Shown: piece by piece, positions 14,001 to 23,814 of the stretch
Layout: the number at the start of each line of letters is the position of its first letter
How positions within the stretch are numbered: the stretch's first letter is position 1
Made by a program: the position numbers and the translations under genes
DNA from: Spisula solida
Taxonomy: Eukaryota > Mollusca > Bivalvia > Venerida > Mactridae
Length of the DNA: 64,000 nt
Assembly: GCA_947247005.1 (NCBI GenBank)
Contig: OX365948.1
Coordinates: 40,738,601-40,802,600 of the forward strand
Reading direction: 5' to 3'
Notes under the pieces: model-generated
What the model saw: the letters and a program-made list of their open reading frames with translations, nothing else
Databases searched by the model: none
What the model was told of the DNA's origin: nothing

Positions 14001-17000
14001 ATGAAGTAAGCAGGTTTCAATGCAAGGTATAGTCCAGAGAATTGGACACTACTCTTGACCTTCAATTAGCATAATTTAACAGCTAATAGGCCTTTTCGAC
14101 TGGACTGTTTCGTGGAGCAGGTTACAGTCTGGTTCCCGTTCTAATTTTACATTTGTATTACTGTAGTAATGCTGTAATTGTGGGGACGGGAACCAGGCTA
14201 TAACTTGTTTTACGAAACAGCCCAGTCGAAAAGGCCTAATATATTGTCAACCCGGCTGTATGTTTTCATAAGTGGGGAGTATCACGAAGACGCTCGAGGT
14301 GTAATACCAACACAAGTCTAAAGAACCGATATTGCACGATTTGCCCGCGGAAATTTATATATTCAACGCAAGCACCTTGTAATATATTCATGCATGAAGG
14401 TCAGGATCATGTCAAATTATCTGTGCTATATGTAGAAATAAGCGAAACACATTCGCCAGATGTTTGTATAGGATATATCGACCGAGTAGGAGGTCTATCT
14501 GGGTAGGACAGACCTGGGTACTGTTTTATCAAAGCACTTACGAAAATCTTAAAGTTACGCTCAAATTTAAATTCTTTACAGTTCGTAAACAACTGCAAAA
14601 TGGTGACGGGTATGGTTTGTTGGATTTCAGTAACTGAATCATTTTTAGAATTGCAGCTCCGTTTGCGACACTTCGCAGTTGTAAACAAATTATTAAGAAT
14701 TTAAATTTGATCGTAAATTTACGGTTTCCGTAAGTGCTTTGATAAAACAGTACCCTGATCACGGTTTTCACGTGAACACCGAGAGCGCGAAGCTAACATA
14801 CTTGTTTAGGCTAACATTCATCATCTAATCTGGCCAAAATAAGAAGATAGTGTCGGTCTTGTAACCCTTGTTTTGCACCAGTAGGAACATGTTACTTGTA
14901 TTTTGCTGGAGTCACTGTGGATAGTTTATTTTCAAGTGCATACAATCAATATAATAATTTTAAAAACGTTTCCTACCTATATATTGCCTAGCACTTTTAA
15001 CATGTCATCCTTGAATATCCGTGCTTATCGGTTGTCCAATCAGAGTTGATATTTTAACTAATCAAAACTATATGACGGTACAATAACGAAAACACACGGG
15101 GATTAATTAGCGACATGTCAAAAGTGCTCGACTATACCCTTTTTTGAACAAGTTACCGGGGTACTGTTTTATCAAAGGACTTACGGAAATAGTGAACTTA
15201 CGATCAAATTTAAATTTCTTATAATTTGTTTACAATTATAAAGTGTGGTAAATGGGGCTGCAATACTAATACTGATTTAGTTAATAAACTCCTACAAACC
15301 ATATCCATCACCAATTTGCAGTTGTTAAAGAATTATAAAGAATTTAAATTTGAGCGTAACTTTAAGAATTTCGTAAGTGCTTTGATAAAACAGTACCCAG
15401 AAGTACAATATTAATTTGTTTTTGGTCGCGTGTACTACTATAAATGATACTACTTTGCCTACGTCTTGTATAATTATTTTTGTTTGATTATATTAGTTGG
15501 AAATAACTCGACAACAACACGTGTTCTCTATTTTTATATTATAATTTACTTTTCGGCTTGCGCCTTCATCAGAATATAATATGCATTTTTTTTTTTTTTG
15601 ATTATATTATGCATTTTCATTCAGTATACGATGACTATAAAATTGATTCACCGAAGATAGTGAAGACTGGCGGTATGAATGTTCTTGGTATTGTCGTGTT
15701 TTCCATCTTCTTCGGGGCTGTTCTTGCTAAGATGGGGCCAGCTGGAAGACCCCTTCTCAACTTCTTTGAATGTCTTCATGTGGCAACGATGAAATTAACT
15801 CAACTCGTCATCTGGTAAGTGGTCAAACTTGACTGGTACCCGTTCGAGCATTAAAAAATCATTTTGCGATAGTCATAATACGAGCGAGGTACCAGTCTAG
15901 GTTAAACATTTTTAAGCAGTGGTCTCCCTTACTATTACACTGAGTAAAAGTATTAAAAAGGAATGATGAGATCGATAATAGGTGGTTATCAACAAAAGTC
16001 TCAATGTTTTCTAAATTCGTACCGAGGCAATGAAATCATGTTTACAAAACTCTTCATAGTTTCCAAAAACATTCAAGCCCGATTGTATTGCTTTAACTTG
16101 AACTTAAAAATAGCGGCCTTAAACCGCTATTTTAAAAAAGTAATAACTTAGTAACCCTTTTTGAAGAGCCATGAATTTTGAGCACTCTAGTTGAGTCCCA
16201 AAATGGAAAACACCATAAGACCGAAGGAAATCAAATACAACCTCCAGTTGGTTTGTTTACAAAATAATGAATTGTAAACAAACAATGCACAATTTATAAT
16301 CTAAGGGAAGCAACTCTTGCATAATTAGTATTTTGTCATCCGTACATTTTACTATGTGATTTTGGCATACTATTTCGACAGATATTACATCGTCAATTAT
16401 AGGTCATTTGTGAAAAATATCTTAATTCTTTGTAACTACTCTATCTACTGGATGATCGAAAAAAAGGTCTTGGGAGAGATAATGTGGCTTTAATTAATGT
16501 CAATATTAAAATTTCTTAAATAATGAGCCAATTCTATTATTGAGGATGTACTCTAGATATAATTACACTGATCTGCTATACACCGAGAACGTTTGAGAAC
16601 ATTCGGAAAGAGTAATGGTAGCGCACACCGATTCCTTGCATTACACATGGTAGCTGTCTCTTCCCTCGAAGCCAAAATTCATTGGCTAATTCAAGAAACC
16701 CGGCATAAAAGACAGAGGAACCGACTGGTTAGGACCGTTTTCTTTACATCAATAATTGGATTTTATCTGGCAGGGTTGGCATGGTGGTCGAGTGGGTAAC
16801 GCTCTGGACCGCGCATTTATACGTATACAAATAACAAACATCAAACAAGGGAGGTAATTCATAGTCTCTTACATTTCAGGTACTCTCCCATCGGTATCAT
16901 CTTCCTGGTTGCCACTAAACTGATTGAAATGGAAAATCCTAACACCGTATTTGTACAGCTTGGATATTACATGTTGACTGTGCTGGTGGGACTGGGTATA

Positions 17001-20000
17001 CATGGCTTTATCATCCTACCTCTCGTGTACCTCATCTTCACCCGTAAGAACCCGTATCTGTTCATGTACAACATGGCTAAGGCGATACTTACTGCTTGGG
17101 GCACAGCCTCTAGGTAGGATCAGGTTTTTTTAGATACATTCTACGTCCTTTTAACTCTTTTGTACATCTTTAATGTACTTAAAAGTATATATGGATGTAT
17201 TGGCGCATTCAGGCTTCCGTAGTTTACGGTCTACATGCCCAAATTCAGATATGTATCTACCATGGATACGCATGCAGCTAACACTCAAGGATATCGCATG
17301 AAGAAGGCTTTGAACGTAAGTTCGCCAAAATAGATAGTACCGGTTGTTTAGGAGTTATCTGCCCCTGAATATGCAATTTGAAGTTCCTTAGGAGTTTGTA
17401 CTCAAGACTGCAACAAGCTATGCCCACAAATGGTACTAAATTTATTTCCCCTTTTTTTATTTAAAGCCACATTAGGCCTTAAACCGCTATTTTAAAAAAG
17501 TAATAACTTGGTAACCTTTTTGAAGAGCCATGGATTTTGAGCACTCTAGTTGAGTCCCAAAGGTGGAAAACACCATAAGACCGAAGAAAATCAAATACAA
17601 CCTCCAGTTGGTTTGTTTACAAAATAATGAATTGTAAACAATGCATAATTTATAATCTAAGGGAAGCAACTCTTGCAAAATTAGTATTTTGTCATCCGTA
17701 CATTTTACTAAAATGTGATTTTGGCATGCTATTTCGACAGATATATTTAACATTACGTCTACAATTATTGGTCATTTGTGAAAAATATCTTAATTCTTTG
17801 TAACTACTCTATTTACTGGATGATCGAAAAAAAGGTCTTGGGAGAGATAATGTGGCTTTAAATTCTCACCCTGATAACTTGCAATGACGTCGAATAATGA
17901 CCGAGAACTCGAGTACCGATTTTAGTACTCGTTGCCATCTCTACTTTTCTTATAAAATATAATAACGGCGATTTTTTCTAAGATAAGTCATTTTCCTGTT
18001 TATTTGAATGTGGCTATTTTCGTATCTAGAACCTTATGATGCCCAGATAAAATGGCACTGTGATTCCGATAACCCTAACCATACTGTTATTTTGCCTCTT
18101 TCCTAAACATTTCATCGACATTTTGCTAGACGTCACCCTAAGAATGTTGATTTTCCAGTGCATAAACCCAATAAAACAAAATGCTTTTCCAACGTAGCTA
18201 CCATATTTATAACGATCAAGTGGTTCTGTATATGTCTCAAGAGTTTTCGAAACTAGCAATGCAAAATTATAACAAACACTTAAAATTGAATTACAAATGG
18301 ACTTTAATTAAAACGAGTAAAAGATCAAACAATAAGTGTATAACTTATATACAAGCATATACAGTTTGTAATTTTTTTCTCATGTCAGCAGAACCAAAAT
18401 ATAAAAAAATCTCCTATGCATCGATATATTTAAATGTATACCGCGAACGTGACCGAGTTGCTAGGACCTCCGCCTTGGAAGCGGGAGATTGAAAGTTCGA
18501 ATCCCGACGGAAGCTGGGTTAGAACTGATGCGGTCGACTGTGAGCCGTCAGCTAGTTAAAGAATGGTTACCGTAAGCCCATCTCTACCAGGCGCCCGGCA
18601 ATACGAGAAGGGATTCGGGAGGTACTTTGCGCACGAAATATAGGTGTCTCATAAGTCAAATTGGCTGGCCCTTTTAATAGGGGTGACACTGTAATAAACA
18701 AAAACTTTACTTTTACCTTTTTTGTATACCATTACAATTCCAGTTCTGCCACGTTACCTATCACTATGGAGTGTTTGGAGATGAGGAATCAGGTTGACAT
18801 CCGTGTTGCTAAGTTTGTAGCTCCCATTGGTGCCACGGTCAACATGGATGGTACAGCATTATACGAGGCAGTTGCTGCTATATTTATAGCACAGGTTAAT
18901 GGCATCAGCTTGGATGTTGGTCAAGTAATCACTATAAGGTATGAATGGATTGTTAACTAGACCTCGTATTTATTGAAAATTAAATTTTGTACATTTAGTT
19001 TAACAAATTTATACACGAATGCCAATAATAAACCAAAAAGGCAAATGCGTTGAGCCACGTACAAGTTCCAAAACATAGTTACGGTTCGCCCTATTTGTAT
19101 ATCGTTTCCTACGACGTTTAAGTCACTAAGGCCTGCTTTAGTTGATTTTGTGGAAAAATGAATGACTAGTGCAACTAAAATTCAACTGATAAGTCACTAA
19201 GGCCTGCTTTAGTTGGTTTTGTGGAGAAATGAATGACTAGTGCAACTAAAATTCAACTGATAAGTCACTAAGACATGCTTTAGTTGGTTTTGCGGAGAAA
19301 TGATTGACCAACTAAAATTTAACTGATAAGTCACTAAGACATGCTTTAGTTGGTTTTGCGGAGAAATGAATGACCAGTGCAACTACAATTCACCTAATAA
19401 TAACTATTGTCGTTTCGTGCAAATACATAATATACAACGGTCATTTGTATGTTTGTTACATGTATCTGTGTTTGCAAACTGTCTCCGATGGTCGAGTGAT
19501 TTAGGCATCCGCATTGGGAACGGAAAATACTTGTTGAATGTTTGAATACAGTTATGACGTTCTAATACTAGTAGGTTAGGTTAGTGAGTGGCTAGTTAGT
19601 TATCAAAGACTATCAAAAACAACATTGGTGGTTTGAAGGTATGCGGTCCATATACAATGTATATACAGTAAAGTTCCGCTAATAAGACCACTTTGTTTAT
19701 TTTGAAATCATGCAGATTTTTGCCACTTTAAGGTCCCAAAGTATTAGATTTAGAACAAAAAAGGTCCGCTAATAAGATCGATTCGCTATTAAGACCACCT
19801 TTTTGACTGGTCTTATTAGCGGAACTTCACTGTAATTATAGTATGTATATTAAGTTAGGTTAGTGAGTGGCTAGTTAGTTATCAAAGACTATCAACAACA
19901 ACAATGGTGATTTGAAGGCATGCGGAACACGACAGAGCAAGAAAGACACAAAAATTAGCAGTGTTGATCTACAAATTACTAGTTCCGCATAAAATTGGTC

Positions 20001-23000
20001 CGGTCTTAATGACAAATAATAAGATTTGATGACTTTTGATTGATTAGAACAATCTATTCAATTTTGAAAAATATTATTAACACTTAAAAGCTAAGTATTC
20101 TGTATTATTTATGCTTGTTTTGTTAGATGACACAATGGGAGATAAGCCCTAGGCTTAAAGGGACTGCCTCACGTATTGGTGTATTGCAAAAATAAAATTT
20201 AATTGTCAAATATTCATGTAATTTGGTTATAGTTTCCTGTATATACCATAAACAACCACATTGACATAAAAAATAACTTGGGAAACATCGGCATTTCGTA
20301 GTATTTTAGCATTTTACACCCAAAATTCTATAGGGTATTAATACCCTATAGAATTAGCACTAATATCATTTAAATTGCCTGAAATTTGTTTACATTCGAT
20401 GAAAACGAATTGCGAAACGAACCGAATACCTCACAGATGTTTTGGCTTTAGTTTGTTGAAGTTACAGTTTGATCATGTGTGAATTACATATTTCACAGAA
20501 CATTTTGGAAGGAAACTCTGCGATATTTTCAAACAGAAAAATACTAAGTGCCCAATATCAAGAGTGATTTGAATTGCTTATATGCCATAAACCTTCATAA
20601 AGCAACCACCAGTGACTTTCTATTATATAAATACTTGGTTAGGTAGGAAAATTACGTCATACAAAAATTTTAGCCCGATCTGTGAGGCAGCACCTTTAAT
20701 GGGTATATCATCGGAAACTAAAGTTATTATAATGCACACATGTTCTGTTTTTGTAGTTTAACCGCTACAGCTGCCGCTATTGGTGCTGCTGGAATTCCGT
20801 CAGCTGGTCTGGTCACCATGGCAATTGTTTTAACGGCTGTTGGACTTCCGGTTGATGACATCAGACTCATTATAGCAATTGATTGGTTCCTGTAAGTCAT
20901 TTTGTTTATTTCATTGCGTTTCGTTGCATTTCAGTTCCCTGGTTCTTTCCTGTATTCACAAAAATAGTGTTTGTTTAATAGGTACAATTGCAAGTTTAGT
21001 ATAGAAATTTATACTAATTCATTTCAAGTCGATTTTAAAACAATGTTTTATACCTACTGTCAATCACTCTTGATGATATCGTTATAGTAGATGCCTTTTA
21101 CCGAGTTATGACGTCAGAGAAGCGAGTATTTATTATTTATTCTGGTGTACGTGTTGTACGTTATAGTTAGAACATATTAAGTAAATTTTAATGATTAAAA
21201 AGGGCGGAGTGAGCGAAGCGAAGCGAGTCCGTTTTAGTCATTAAAATTTACTTAATATGTTCTAACTGACTTAGAATATAACATTACGCATTCTGATTGG
21301 CCGATAGAAATTAGCGCCAACGCATGGCGTCAAGTCTGTTAAGAGAAAAATTTAATGATTAAGTTTTCATTTAACCGCGAAAATTCGGCGTTTTCATTGG
21401 CTCATAATGTAGGTTATATTCTAAATATAGGAGGGATTCAGAAATAGAGAATGTGCTAAAAATAGATTTACTGATAAGAACTGACCACAGCAACGGTTGC
21501 TGGTCGGTCAAGCTTTTGACCGACCTAGTATCATTTGTATAGAATTTGTACTAAGGTGTGTAATATAACAGCAATTAAAACCCAAAGGAGTTAATTAACA
21601 CTGTTGTGATATGATGTACATGTTTAGGTAACATATGTTTTTGGTTGGATCAAGTGTAATGAAACATAATCATGCTTTTAAGTAAGGATTAATAGCTTAA
21701 CTGGAAACAATGTTCAACATCATATGCATTTCGGATGTCATAATTCTGCTGTTGACCTAACAGAAAATAATAATAAATAATTTTGAATACTTGGCACTGT
21801 TAATATAAATCAATTGTCCTCAACATGGTAAAGCTGTCACTCGTCTTATCTCATTTTTGAATTGATATTATCATGATTATACATGTAAGGTTGACATAAT
21901 CCCTAGTGATATATTTTCATGGTAATACTAAAGTTATTAAAATACAGTATTGTACGTGTATTTATGCCATATTGTTAATTATATGAATCTAGTGGTAATT
22001 AATTAGTTCAATTGATATTATATAACAATTCCCGTTACATATGTATTTTTATTTAAATAACAATTTGTGTTTGAAACTATCAATTTGAAGATGCGCATAT
22101 TAAAAAATTAACTTTCAAAATGAATGAGCTAAAAGTTTGTCTACCACACATGTGGCCGTACGGAGGGGTTTTGTCTACCTTGTTAGAATCATTTGATACT
22201 TTTGTCCTCCTGTATAATTATAAAAAAACTACCCTACATCCTTGGGATGAACATATTTTCGAGACAGCATACTGTTACAAAATTATAAAATATGCTAGCA
22301 TAGAACAGACAATTAAGTTGACTGCACACTCAATATACGAAAATAAAGACTGGTCCATGTGCAGTTTACACTAGAAACAAGCATTTTTCACGTTATTGTA
22401 TTCTTCTCATTAAAAAAACACCCTTAAGTTTATATGAATAATAAAATATTATATAATGCTTTTTTTTTGTTGATTTTGAAGTACATGATCTATTGATGTC
22501 AAGAAATTTAATGAAAGCATAGGATAACACATGGTCACAGATACTGCTAATTATACATGTTGTTTTACAAGATACAAAATAATGTTAACTTATTCAGTTT
22601 CAGAGTAATCATGTGATCAAATATTTTTTCAACTACCTAATTATTTGCATTTTATTTTGTGTTTAGAAGATTATAACCAACTCAAAACAACAATACTTTA
22701 ACACTGAACACAGCCCTTGTATACATTGCTTGACCGACCTTCGAGATAACGAGTAGCAGACTATATTGATGACGTAGTTCTGAATCCCTCCTATAGTAAC
22801 ATTCGTGTAATGTGTTTATGAGTTTTACAACTGAAATTTCGGACTAACGATTAAGCACTCCGCCAGGTCATCCTTTTAGTTACGTACTTTCGTGACATCA
22901 GCTTTTGGTATGCCCTCCACATGCGGAGAAGTTGTCAGTCACTTGCGGAAGAAGTAAAAACGGTTTGATAATTACTAAAGATGTCATCACTAATGACGTG

Positions 23001-23309
23001 AACTGATCACCGTGTATGACTGAACAAACCACTGACAATCGCTGACAACAACAATCGCTGTAACCCTATCAAAATATTTTTTTCAGTGACCGATTCCGAA
23101 CAGCCATCAATGTGCTTGGAGATTCCTACGGTGCGGGCATTGTGGAAGGTATGTCAAAGAGAGATCTAGAAGAATTCGATCGAGAACACGGCTTGAATGG
23201 AGATACCAGTATTGAAGCTGACTCTCTACCATCCAAACAAAAGGAAGCTGGTCTTGGAAATCCTGTGTTTGTATCAGATGTTGAGCCAGAAATGAACGAG
23301 CGTCTATAA
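4727..23309 (+). CDS. EAAT: Excitatory amino acid transporter (SLC1 family), copy A, nine coding exons
   Basis: Predicted Na+/K+-coupled glutamate/aspartate transporter of the plasma membrane, 514 aa. Exons: 4727-5006, 5977-6151, 12743-12785, 13824-13893, 15625-15814, 16880-17113, 18744-18938, 20757-20891, 23087-23309. Every junction has AG/GT and the phases join without a break. Seen directly: GWEYYQKRK and RFPGDLL (TM2 region), [15 protein letters not shown], the TASSSATLP tip of HP1 (about 328-336), NMDGT at 364-368, Glu372, the HP2 loop GAAGIPSAG (405-413) and [12 protein letters not shown] in TM8. Asp442, Arg445, Asn449 and Asp453 match the substrate residues Asp444, Arg447, Asn451 and Asp455 of mammalian EAAT3. 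Glu372 matches its K+-coupling Glu374. Arg445 argues for an acidic-amino-acid carrier and against an ASCT-type neutral exchanger. The length is normal for the family. The start lies 6 nt after a strong polypyrimidine-AG acceptor, so a 5' UTR exon should lie upstream. Which vertebrate EAAT is closest cannot be settled by eye. Confidence 0.95.
5646..5799. mobile_element. Near-perfect 154-bp palindromic element with 7-bp target duplication
   Basis: The arms of about 73 bp are complementary with very few mismatches; the outer end is CACAGGCCTAAGAAATTATA and the centre is an AT-rich ATATAATATCTATTATATAT. It is flanked on both sides by GTTTACC (5639-5645 and 5800-5806), a 7-bp candidate target-site duplication. 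It lies in intron 1 of transporter A. High arm identity suggests recent insertion or gene conversion. Confidence 0.75.
5977..6151 (+). CDS. EAAT: Transporter A coding exon 2
   Basis: Starts after TTTGCAG and ends at GTACGT. Encodes [16 protein letters not shown] (TM3), the PGYKG turn, and the cytoplasmic-to-TM4 linker ending [11 protein letters not shown]. It is one codon longer than the matching exon of copy B. The exon ends in phase 2. Confidence 0.93.
6921..6980 (+). repeat. tRNA-like sequence (SINE head candidate)
   Basis: An A-box-like TGGCTCAGTGG and a B-box-like GGGTTCGAGGC about 45 bp apart suggest a pol III promoter of tRNA origin. The acceptor stem does not pair, so it is not a functional tRNA. 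It lies in intron 2 of transporter A. Confidence 0.4.
7328..7383 (-). repeat. tRNA-like sequence (SINE head candidate)
   Basis: Read on the minus strand: TTAGCGCAGTGGAAAGG then GCAGGTTCGAAAC, which resemble A and B boxes. No cloverleaf forms. It lies in intron 2 of transporter A. Confidence 0.4.
9729..12030. repeat. 2.3-kb interval bounded by 29-bp perfect inverted repeats
   Basis: CATATCCAACTATTTGTCCC (9729) continues to a 29-base match with its exact reverse complement at 12002-12030. There is no clear target duplication and no ORF inside. It could be a decayed DNA transposon or two solo ends of one short repeat in opposite orientation. Confidence 0.5.
12208..12620. repeat. 43-bp tandem repeat in transporter A intron 2
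   Basis: About nine copies of a unit with the core GATACACATGTGATCTACAT followed by ATGCAGAAGTCAAGTGAACT. Units differ by small indels, for example ACTGAG insertions in the first and eighth. Each carries the palindromes ACATGT and CATATG. The array ends about 120 bp before exon 3. Confidence 0.85.
12743..12785 (+). CDS. EAAT: Transporter A coding micro-exon 3
   Basis: A 43-nt exon too short for routine ORF calling. It reads [15 protein letters not shown], the counterpart of the conserved RNMFPENLVQACFQQ segment of animal EAATs. The acceptor is TTTTTCAG and the donor is GTGAGT. It has the same length and phases as exon 3 of copy B. It lies far into the gene, after a 6.6-kb intron. Confidence 0.9.
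13824..13893 (+). CDS. EAAT: Transporter A coding micro-exon 4 (extracellular loop)
   Basis: A 70-nt exon between TTTTGTAG and GTAAGT. It reads [14 protein letters not shown], then MNQTDPNNT. It encodes the variable, glycosylated TM4 loop; the Asn-Gln-Thr and Asn-Asn-Thr sequons are visible. It is in the right phase (0 in, 1 out) and matches the 79-nt exon 4 of copy B in position but barely in sequence, as expected for this loop. Confidence 0.85.
14028..14430. mobile_element. TIR element, TCCTGACCTT family, copy split by a nested element
   Basis: The ends are inverted: TATAGTCCAGAGAATTGGAC with CTTGACCTTCA on the left, and TGAAGGTCAGGATCATGTCA with CTGTGCTATA on the right. Copies at 60785-61050 and 63335-63598 share the order AATTTAACAGCTGAT, TTCATAAG, GTGTAATAC, GGACCGAT and CACGAT. 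A 150-bp element (14088-14237) interrupts this copy. It lies in intron 4 of transporter A. Confidence 0.75.
14088..14237. mobile_element. Nested 150-bp MITE
   Basis: The ends AGGCCTTTTCGACTGGACTG and CAGTCGAAAAGGCCT are inverted, followed inside by TTTCGTGGAGCAGGTTACAG and its mirror. AAT flanks both sides (a 3-bp TSD is possible). It interrupts the older element 14028-14430 at the ACAGCTAATATATTGTC site, which is unbroken in the sister copies. Its subterminal TCTGGTTCCCG resembles the element at 40105-40447. Confidence 0.8.
14517..14754. mobile_element. MITE, GGTACTGTTTTATCAAAGC family, copy 1
   Basis: A 238-bp element with inverted ends of about 26 bp, GGTACTGTTTTATCAAAGCA with CTTACG, and the mirror at the right. 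Inner arms (AAATTTAAATTC) also pair. The other copies are 15160-15397 and 26972-27208. If TA is the target site, the TIR starts CTGTTTTATC; this would fit Tc1/mariner, but the duplication is not certain. Confidence 0.82.
15160..15397. mobile_element. MITE, GGTACTGTTTTATCAAAGC family, copy 2
   Basis: Same ends and the same 238-bp length as copy 1, only 400 bp away in the same intron of transporter A. It carries the inner stretch TTTAAATTTGAGCGTAACTT near the right end. Confidence 0.82.
15625..15814 (+). CDS. EAAT: Transporter A coding exon 5
   Basis: A 190-nt exon following TTTTCATTCAG and ending before GTAAGT. Encodes the end of the TM4 loop and TM5: [20 protein letters not shown], then the [18 protein letters not shown] helix. 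The exon splits the Trp codon (TG|G). Confidence 0.93.
16115..16492. mobile_element. TIR element of about 390 bp, copy 1 (upstream of exon 6)
   Basis: Nearly identical to 17463-17860 from GGCCTTAAACCGCTATTTTA to GATAATGTGGCTTTAA. In copy 2 the ends are the inverted pair AAAGCCACATTA and TAATGTGGCTTT; here the left end is truncated. It lies in intron 5 of transporter A in the same orientation as copy 2. Confidence 0.85.
16880..17113 (+). CDS. EAAT: Transporter A coding exon 6
   Basis: A 234-nt exon between TTTCAG and GTAGGA. Encodes [19 protein letters not shown]6 and the first arm of re-entrant hairpin HP1 up to TAWGTAS. The exon is bracketed by two direct copies of a repeat of about 390 bp (16115-16492 and 17463-17860). 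Confidence 0.93.
17463..17860. mobile_element. TIR element of about 390 bp, copy 2 (downstream of exon 6)
   Basis: A complete copy with 12-bp inverted ends (AAAGCCACATTA and mirror) within a TTTAAA context. It is a direct repeat of 16115-16492 with few differences. It lies in intron 6 of transporter A, so the two copies bracket exon 6. Confidence 0.85.
18446..18512 (+). repeat. tRNA-like SINE fragment in transporter A intron 6
   Basis: GTGACCGAGTTGCTAGGACC with CTCCGCCTTGGAAGC, then GAAAGTTCGAATCCCGACGG, look like a serine/leucine-type tRNA with A and B boxes. The tail to about 18640 may be SINE body. It is not a paired cloverleaf. Confidence 0.45.
18744..18938 (+). CDS. EAAT: Transporter A coding exon 7 (HP1 second arm, TM7)
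   Basis: A 195-nt exon between AATTCCAG and GTATGA. Begins with [13 protein letters not shown] and continues into TM7 with the [10 protein letters not shown] signature, which holds the Na+-site Asp and the K+-coupling Glu. It ends with AIFIAQVNG and the lead into HP2. Confidence 0.94.
19120..19398. repeat. 71-bp tandem repeat (4 copies) in transporter A intron 7
   Basis: Four units begin AAGTCACTAAGGCCTGCTTT or a near variant, at 19120, 19191, 19262 and 19328. The third unit is 5 bp shorter. Copies 1 and 2 share AAGGCCTG while copies 3 and 4 share AAGACATG, which gives a readable order of duplication. Confidence 0.88.
19575..19925. repeat. Direct repeats of about 70 bp bracketing the pogo-like MITE
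   Basis: GGTTAGTGAGTGGCTAGTTA with GTTATCAAAGACTATCAA occurs at about 19575-19648 and again at about 19854-19925, both running on to a GGTxxTTTGAAGGxATGCGG tract. The repeats are far too long to be a target duplication of the MITE between them. Confidence 0.75.
19666..19832. mobile_element. pogo/Tigger-like MITE in transporter A intron 7
   Basis: A 167-bp element with inverted ends CAGTAAAGTTCCGCTAATAA and CAGTGAAGTTCCGCTAATAA (right end read on the minus strand), flanked by TA on both sides. The CAGT start, the TA target and the internal RTCCGCTAATAAGA repeat fit Tc1/mariner-pogo non-autonomous elements. Confidence 0.7.
20155..20699. mobile_element. piggyBac-like MITE with TTAA flanks in transporter A intron 7
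   Basis: The ends AGGGACTGCCTCAC and GTGAGGCAGCACCT are inverted with one or two mismatches and are flanked by TTAA at 20155-20158 and 20696-20699. TTAA is the piggyBac target. A perfect 32-bp palindrome lies inside. No transposase frame is present. Confidence 0.65.
20324..20355. repeat. Perfect 32-bp palindrome
   Basis: AATTCTATAGGGTATT is followed directly by its exact reverse complement with no spacer. It lies near the middle of the TTAA-flanked element 20155-20699. Confidence 0.85.
20757..20891 (+). CDS. EAAT: Transporter A coding exon 8 (HP2)
   Basis: A 135-nt exon between TTTTGTAG and GTAAGT. Encodes [20 protein letters not shown], the extracellular gate HP2, then the first part of TM8 ending IAIDWF. 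The acceptor is about 60 bp downstream of a TTAA-flanked TIR element (20155-20699). Confidence 0.94.
21166..21268. repeat. Hairpin element with GAAGCGAAGCGAG loop
   Basis: Arms of about 30 bp (GTTAGAACATATTAAGTAAA and mirror, extended by TTTTAATGA) flank a GC-richer loop of GGCGGAGTGAGCGAAGCGAA type. It lies in intron 8 of transporter A. Confidence 0.75.
22910..22985 (+). repeat. SINE body fragment in transporter A intron 8
   Basis: CCTCCACATGCGGAGAAGTT with GTCAGTCACTTGCGGAAGAA is the same conserved SINE body as at 45925 and 52348. It lies about 100 bp before exon 9. Confidence 0.45.
23087..23309 (+). CDS. EAAT: Transporter A coding exon 9 and stop
   Basis: Starts after TTTTTTTCAG. Encodes [20 protein letters not shown] (substrate-binding TM8), then a hydrophilic acidic cytoplasmic tail of about 50 residues ending MNERL and TAA at 23307-23309. 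No canonical class I PDZ-binding end (S/T-x-hydrophobic) is present. Confidence 0.93.
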
Positions 23310-23814
23310 AAGAAACTACAAGTGAAACCCATACATAGCTAGCTACACGTGCACATCTGTATAAACTCATTTTCACCGTGTGCAAACATATTTACCTGGA
23401 TCTCATAATATTCCGTGTTTATCCGTCGTTCTGTCAGAGACAAATCGAACATTCTTACGGTAAAATAATGAAAGCAAATGCGATTTAATGAGACCAGGTA
23501 AAATATTTCGCACAATACTTACACATTGTGTCAAATATTGTTTTACATTATTCAGAAGTTATATATAATATTTTTATTTTGATATTCGTATCTACAAAGA
23601 TACCGTGACACACACACTGAACTTTGTACGAAGAAGACAGACGAGAACGGTGTTGTCTGAAGAGTAATCGTGAAACATCGGTTATTTCCGATATCTTCCG
23701 GCAAAGACCAATGTGATCAAATCGTTTTGAAGAGTTATCAAAAGGAAACAATTGTTGATTTTTCTATTCGCACCGTGTCCGAAAATGTCTTCGATTTCAT
23801 ATAAACTTAGATTA

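Noticed and set aside
14407..14771. Overlapping minus-strand frames of 93 and 77 codons
   Set aside because: They cross a MITE and the end of another TIR element.
22120..22374. 84-codon frame in intron 8 of transporter A
   Set aside because: No recognisable similarity and no splice signals that would join it to neighbouring exons.
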